The notes under the pieces are model-generated. The model had not been told where the DNA came from. It saw nothing but the letters and a program-made list of their open reading frames with translations, and made no database searches. Shown here piece by piece: positions 60,001-64,000 of a stretch of 64,000 nt of DNA. Positions within the stretch are counted from its first letter, which is position 1, and the number at the start of each line of letters is the position of its first letter. This stretch comes from Pleodorina starrii (lineage: Eukaryota > Chlorophyta > Chlorophyceae > Chlamydomonadales > Volvocaceae): positions 868,001 through 932,000 of the forward strand of contig BRXU01000031.1 of the NCBI GenBank assembly GCA_030267565.1, given 5' to 3'. A program made the position numbers and the translations under genes.

Positions 60001-60641
60001 AGCACACCGAACTGGTCCAGGAGCAGCGCCTGGGGGGGGGGGAGCGGGCGAGCAGGCCGGGTGGCGAGGGGCGGGGGTGGCGGGGAGGTGTGGGCGTGAG
60101 AGAGGCGAGGCAAGTTGGGGCTTCGTAGCAGCGAGGCGAGAGACGGTGGGGAAGGAAGCTCGGGAAGGAAGCTCGCGCTGGAGCCGGAGGAGTTGAGGGC
60201 AGGTGCGCGGATGGGGATCACACGCACATCCATTTGGGAAAGGGATCATGAGGGTGTCAGGCGGGGGAACGCGCCGCCGCCGATCGGCGGCGTCGGCCTG
60301 GCAGTGTACTCCCCAGGCATCTCAAGCCCCCTCCCAGGAGTGTGAACACAAACGCGGTTACATGAATGTCGATTCACCTTGTAGCGGCCAGCGATCTCCG
60401 AGAGTCCCGCAACATGGCGCATAGGGCCCGCCGCGTCGCCGCTGCCAGAGTCGGTGGTCGCAGGGGCGGTGCAGGGGGTTGCGAGCGGGGCTGTGGATGC
60501 TGGCCTGGGCAGACTGCGCCGCTCCGGCCGTGGTCGGAAGCAGGGCGATGAGTGGTAAGGGCGAAGGCAGCCTATTAAGGGAATCGGCCTGTCACAGAAT
60601 GGCTGCACCCGACGCGACGGCAACGCATGTTGTACTTGCAT
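57063..60641 (-). CDS. HAD-superfamily class IIA hydrolase (TIGR01459-like)
   Basis: Six exons join in phase: 60378-60641, 59843-60029, 59057-59196, 58592-58777, 58019-58209, 57063-57396 (433 aa). HAD motifs in order: LLLDQFGVLHDG (nucleophile Asp93), LLIISNSSRR (motif II Ser), GKPSPLIY (Lys290) and AVGDSLEHDIAG (Asp315, Asp320). The order GLSEIAGRYK, DQFGVLHDG, VVTSGEL, VANPDVV and GIDSLFIAGGIHARE is that of the class IIA subfamily described as TIGR01459; its substrate is not established. The usual second Asp of motif I (DxD) is replaced by Phe (DQF), as in members with D-x-W/F. The first 70 residues, from ATG at 60641, are Arg/Ser/Pro-rich and look like an organelle transit peptide. After HARE a 60-residue Gln/Thr/Glu/Gly-rich insertion precedes the last helix (DMAALRQLVSRHPG). 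One intron contains telomere-type repeats. Confidence 0.88.
58210..58275. repeat. GGTGGGGC tandem repeat in HAD intron
   Basis: About eight copies of the 8-bp unit adjacent to the 3' splice site used by the exon 58019-58209 (minus strand). Confidence 0.9.
59001..59036. repeat. Interstitial Chlamydomonas-type telomeric array
   Basis: CTAAAACCCTAAAACCCTAA-type array: four and a half perfect units of CCCTAAAA, inside the HAD intron 58778-59056 and about 20 nt from its 5' splice site. Confidence 0.95.
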
Positions 60642-61257
60642 GACAATGACACCGTGCACTAGACACCGGTCAACTCGCTGGAAAAGTCAACAGTGTGTAA
60701 TGGAAGCAAAATGGAGTATAGGCAATGATGATACTTGCACTTGTGTCTGTCACCACATCCGGTGATAAAGTGAAACAATGGCTTCGGAGCAACCTGTTGC
60801 GTGAACAGCATGCAATTACATCGTTTATATCAGTAACTTCCTTCATATGATTGGTTGGGGCTGTGAAGGAAGCGCATGGGATAACGCCATTTCCTGTAGA
60901 ACGGGAAAGTGGCTCTTCCTTTACACTGCACTGAATAGCTGCCTAAGTGACCAAAGCTGCTGCGGCACATATAACGAAACGATACAAGGCCAAGTAGTTA
61001 TGTGAATACCTTGTATGTGCGCGGGAGCAGCGCTGGAGCATGCCTGCCGTACTATTTTCCGAAATAGTACGACCTACAAGCGCACCGGTCCCTCACCCGT
61101 CGCTCCCGAACGAGTTTCTTTGCCGGCTAGTTCTGCATAAAGTCAACATGGATCTTGACAAGGCGCTGCTGCTTCAAGACAAGCATTGGCCGGTCGTGCA
61201 TCCTCAGAGAATTTATTTCGCCGGGTCCGGCATTTCGTTTGATGCACCTGCTTTGAC

Positions 61258-61335
61258 GAACGTTCACTGAACATTCAGTGAACGTTCCCCGTGACTATTC
61301 GCTGAACATTCAGTGAACGTTCAGCGAACAGTCAC
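61258..61335. repeat. Two adjacent palindromes sharing TTCACTGAACATTCAGTGAA
   Basis: 61258-61287 is a near-perfect palindrome (GAACGTTCACTGAA..TTCAGTGAACGTTC). 61291-61335 is a second one bounded by GTGACT and AGTCAC with the related core TTCGCTGAACATTCAGTGAA. Confidence 0.85.
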
Positions 61336-62223
61336 CAGTCGTTCACGTCGTGAACGGAAACACCCGCGCTTACCCTAAGTAGTGTATGCTGCCGCAGCTG
61401 CCCGCCCGTCATTTCCGGTTCCCGCACAAAGCAATACCGGGTGCATGACAAGATGCGCTGAAAACGTGTTGGTTTGGGCCTGAAGGCAGCAATATGCGTA
61501 CACTTGGTAGCGCGGCAGCGACGAGCCAGCAGTTGTTCGTGGGCCCACGGGCCGATTGTCCCTGCGCGACACAAACATGTCAGTTGTTGTGTCGCACATT
61601 TAATTACCTAACCACCGTATTACCAAAGCGGTTCTGACTCCGTCCGGCTTGCGCGTGCGCAGCGCATTCGTCCACCAGAACGGACGGCAAGTACCTGTGC
61701 TACCAATGATGCCCGTTCCGCGCTATGATACACCTATATCCGGATAGGCAACACCAGCAGTTTCAGTATACCCGCCGGGCACGCACATGTGTGCGCAAGT
61801 ATGCGTGTTTATTCTGTGCACTCAGCAATACAACTCCGCCAGACGCGAAAGAGCCACCAGATTCGGCGAGGTGAGCAGCGCAACCAAAATCTGTGCTCAC
61901 GGGGGATGACACAGGGGATTCAAAGAAGCTGGCGTTTGCAGGGGGGGGGGCAGGAAAGACAAAAAAACACCCCATGCTCGAAATCGAAAGCTTTTTGCAT
62001 AAGGAGTCCAAATATGCTTTCAGAATTGAATTTGGACCTGGGTATAAAAAGTTATGGCCTGCCAAAGTTGGTTGTACGGCAGGGGGGTGGGAGGGTGGGT
62101 ATGGGTCTCGGAGACTTTCTTCCATACCCTTCTGCAACTTTTTCTACAGTGCCCAGAATGTACAACTAACTCCACAGAGCAAGGTCTTGATGTAAAACCT
62201 ATCATTTCCGCATATCAGAGGCA

Positions 62224-63060
62224 CTACGGGTAGGTTGCCCTTATTCGGAACAGTCCCCTATATGGAACAATGATTTTTTCAGCGAAATGGTGCCACCAAA
62301 AATCATCAGAAAATTACAACATGGACATTAACGTACGGGCAATCAATGGTAAATGTTGGGCATGCGCTAGGTGCTTGGGGCTGCGAGAAACAATGGCTTT
62401 TGTTAGAACAACGATGCGGCATCGTCACTTCCTGACGTGCTGGATGAGCGATATAGCGCCAGACTTGCAAGAAGGACGTTATAAGTGATATACAAGTGCT
62501 ATTTGTTCGGAGGTATACATAGGTTTACCCATACAGTCAAACGACGAAAGCAAAGAAGTCTCCCGCTCCGTCCAAGGGCCGACCCAGGGGCCCGGCCGCG
62601 CGCGTCGGTGGGAAGCGAGTGTCTCGCATTGGGCCACTAGGCACGCGGGATGACCTCTGCTAAGTGACATATGTACACTAAAGTGACCGGACATGATATA
62701 TAATGGCAACAATGCATTTGCAGGAGTCGCGCGTCGCAAAGGCTGGCACTTTTGGGCCGTTGGGCGGTGTTCCAGATTAGGGGCGTTTGTTCCACTCAGG
62801 GGCGAGCGTACCCAGTACCACATTTTGAGGGTTATTGTGCAAGGACCTGCCTATCTTTGCATACGGAAATTACAGCATGTCGAGGACATATGTACGAACC
62901 TCTGGTAGAGTACTTGGCCGTAAAGGTTGCAAGCTCAAATTTATAATTGCTCGCAAAGTGTTCAGTGTTCCGAATAAGGGCAACCTATGTTGGAGAATTG
63001 GCTCACTGCCATACTGGCGCCAGTATCGCAGTGAGCCAATTCTCCAACAACCTACCCGTA
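62224..63060. mobile_element. Nested inverted-repeat element (possible MITE-like DNA transposon)
   Basis: An inner pair of inverted repeats, TAGGTTGCCCTTATTCGGAACA at 62231-62252 and its complement at 62966-62987, matches over 22 nt. An outer pair uses TACGGGTAGGTTG at 62225-62237 and CAACCTACCCGTA at 63047-63059. Between the inner and outer right ends lies a 60-bp palindrome (62989-63048) with 29-nt arms and one mismatch. If the TIR starts at GGTTGCC, the inner element is flanked by TA on both sides, as for Tc1/mariner-type insertions. No transposase is encoded in the 0.75 kb between the ends. Confidence 0.65.
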
Positions 63061-63113
63061 TAGCGTGCTGGGTTTAGTCGGTACTTGGTGATTGGTCATG
63101 TCGAGTGACGGCT

Positions 63114-63399
63114 ATGGATGATAACGACAACCCTACATCTTCCTCAATAAAGGGAAAGCCCCGTAATGACGCGGATACTATGGTTGCGGGTCGTGCTGCT
63201 TACGGGAGCGCGGCTAGAATGTCGCATCTGAAGGTGCCATGCCTCCGTGGGTGTGGAGCCCTCCTTTCGGAGAACATTAACGATGCAAACTTAGAGAATA
63301 CAACGCTAGCACAGCGTGCAAGCAAGAGCGCGCAGATGGGAAGGCTCAGAGCAATGCCGCCAAGTTCTTCCCGAGCTCGCTTTCCTAAGTGCTTTCAGG
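63114..63399 (+). CDS. Possible first exon of an unknown gene
   Basis: An ATG-initiated frame of about 95 codons (MDDNDNPTSSSIKGKPRNDA..., HLKVPCLRGCGALLSENIND..., ending FPKCFQ) that stops at a good 5' splice site, CAG-GTTGAATG. The composition is varied and polar. No downstream exon was found in the remaining 600 bp. The family is not recognised. Confidence 0.2.
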
Positions 63400-64000
63400 T
63401 TGAATGCATTTGACACGTTGAGACATTATTTTCGTGCAGTTGACTTATTGATAAAACGGTTCGGTCGTTTATTGGGAAATGGACAAACGTGGGCATTTCT
63501 GCTTCCGGTCGGCACTTTTGACTTGGTGTCGCGTACGCTAGGATATATTCAAGACCGAAATGACAGGATTTCGCTTGTTGCGATGGCGATTTATGGAAAA
63601 CGCGGTAATTTGTGCCCTTATGCGACAACCGTACAGCGTCGTACGGTACGGCAGGGGTGGGTGGGTGGTCTTGGGGAGGTCCGCGAACATTTTTAGCATG
63701 GGGTCTGAAATTATATTTCTTACCCCCCCCTGGCGTTTGAGGAATGGGATGTCCCACATGCCGTACCTGTGCGTCGTGCTGGACCCGTGTAAGACCGCAT
63801 GTGGGGCTCCGCGATTTTACAAAGCTCAACAAGGCTGACATTGCAATTGTTGCGCGGCAAAAATTGTGTGAACTACTTCATTTCTGTGACGTCTGAGATT
63901 GCGACATCCTGCGCAAACGGGCTTAGTCATCACGCTACCGGTCCTCCGATCGCAGCGTGCGGATACGGTACCTTCCATACACACCAAAACGTGTGGCTAG

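Larger units (their letters stand above)
60642..64000. other. Lower-GC terminal region, repeats, no complete gene
   Basis: AT-richer sequence with paired palindromes at 61258-61335, a nested inverted-repeat structure at 62224-63060 and one possible first exon at 63114-63399. Other frames (for example 61040-61270 and 63316-63696, +) show no recognised domain. The region continues past the window end. Confidence 0.5.

Overview
This window looks like nuclear DNA of a volvocine green alga (Chlamydomonadales; a Chlamydomonas, Gonium, Eudorina or Volvox relative). The reasons are GC-rich genes split by many short GT-AG introns, abundant CAG/CAA-rich coding sequence, minisatellites in almost every larger intron, Chlamydomonas-type telomeric repeats (CCCTAAAA) inside introns, and lower-GC islands of degenerate repeats between genes. 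There is no operon, rRNA, convincing tRNA or CRISPR array. The genus is inference.

Twelve protein-coding genes could be assembled by hand from exons whose splice phases agree across about 60 introns. Left to right: 3' part of an EamA/DMT-type membrane transporter (222-2116, +); a DUF506/PDDEXK-like protein (3524-5791, -); a matrixin metalloproteinase with a peptidoglycan-binding-type domain and C-terminal EF-hands (7669-11714, -); a gag/zinc-knuckle retroelement remnant ending in a large fold-back palindrome (12480-13762); a tyrosinase/polyphenol oxidase (14181-18743, -); a helical protein of unknown function (20115-22994, +); mitochondrial-type ribosomal protein bL34 with a long N-terminal extension (24238-25935, -); a nitrilase-family amidase (26218-29746, +); COP9 signalosome subunit 8 (31034-31925, -); chlorophyll b reductase NYC1 (32445-36273, +); a 1243-residue Gln-rich single-repeat MYB protein (39755-44591, +); peptide methionine sulfoxide reductase MsrA (49046-52268, -); and a HAD-IIA hydrolase (57063-60641, -).

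The genes are functionally unrelated housekeeping, organellar and regulatory genes, as expected for an algal chromosome arm. CSN8 and NYC1 are head to head across about 520 bp and might share a control region. The EamA and DUF506 genes are convergent.

The long gaps (5.8-7.7, 18.7-20.1, 22.9-24.2, 36.3-39.7, 44.6-49.0, 52.3-57.0 and 60.6-64 kb) contain no gene I can defend. Several are AT-richer and carry inverted repeats, short tandem duplications and orphan reading frames that look like old transposon debris. The most unusual items are the matrixin-EF-hand fusion, tandem repeats that start exactly at 5' splice sites in several introns, the gag fold-back, an exon-like duplicate downstream of the transporter stop, and nested inverted repeats near 62.2-63.1 kb. 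All exon maps come from reading splice consensus and phase; no transcript data or database search was available.
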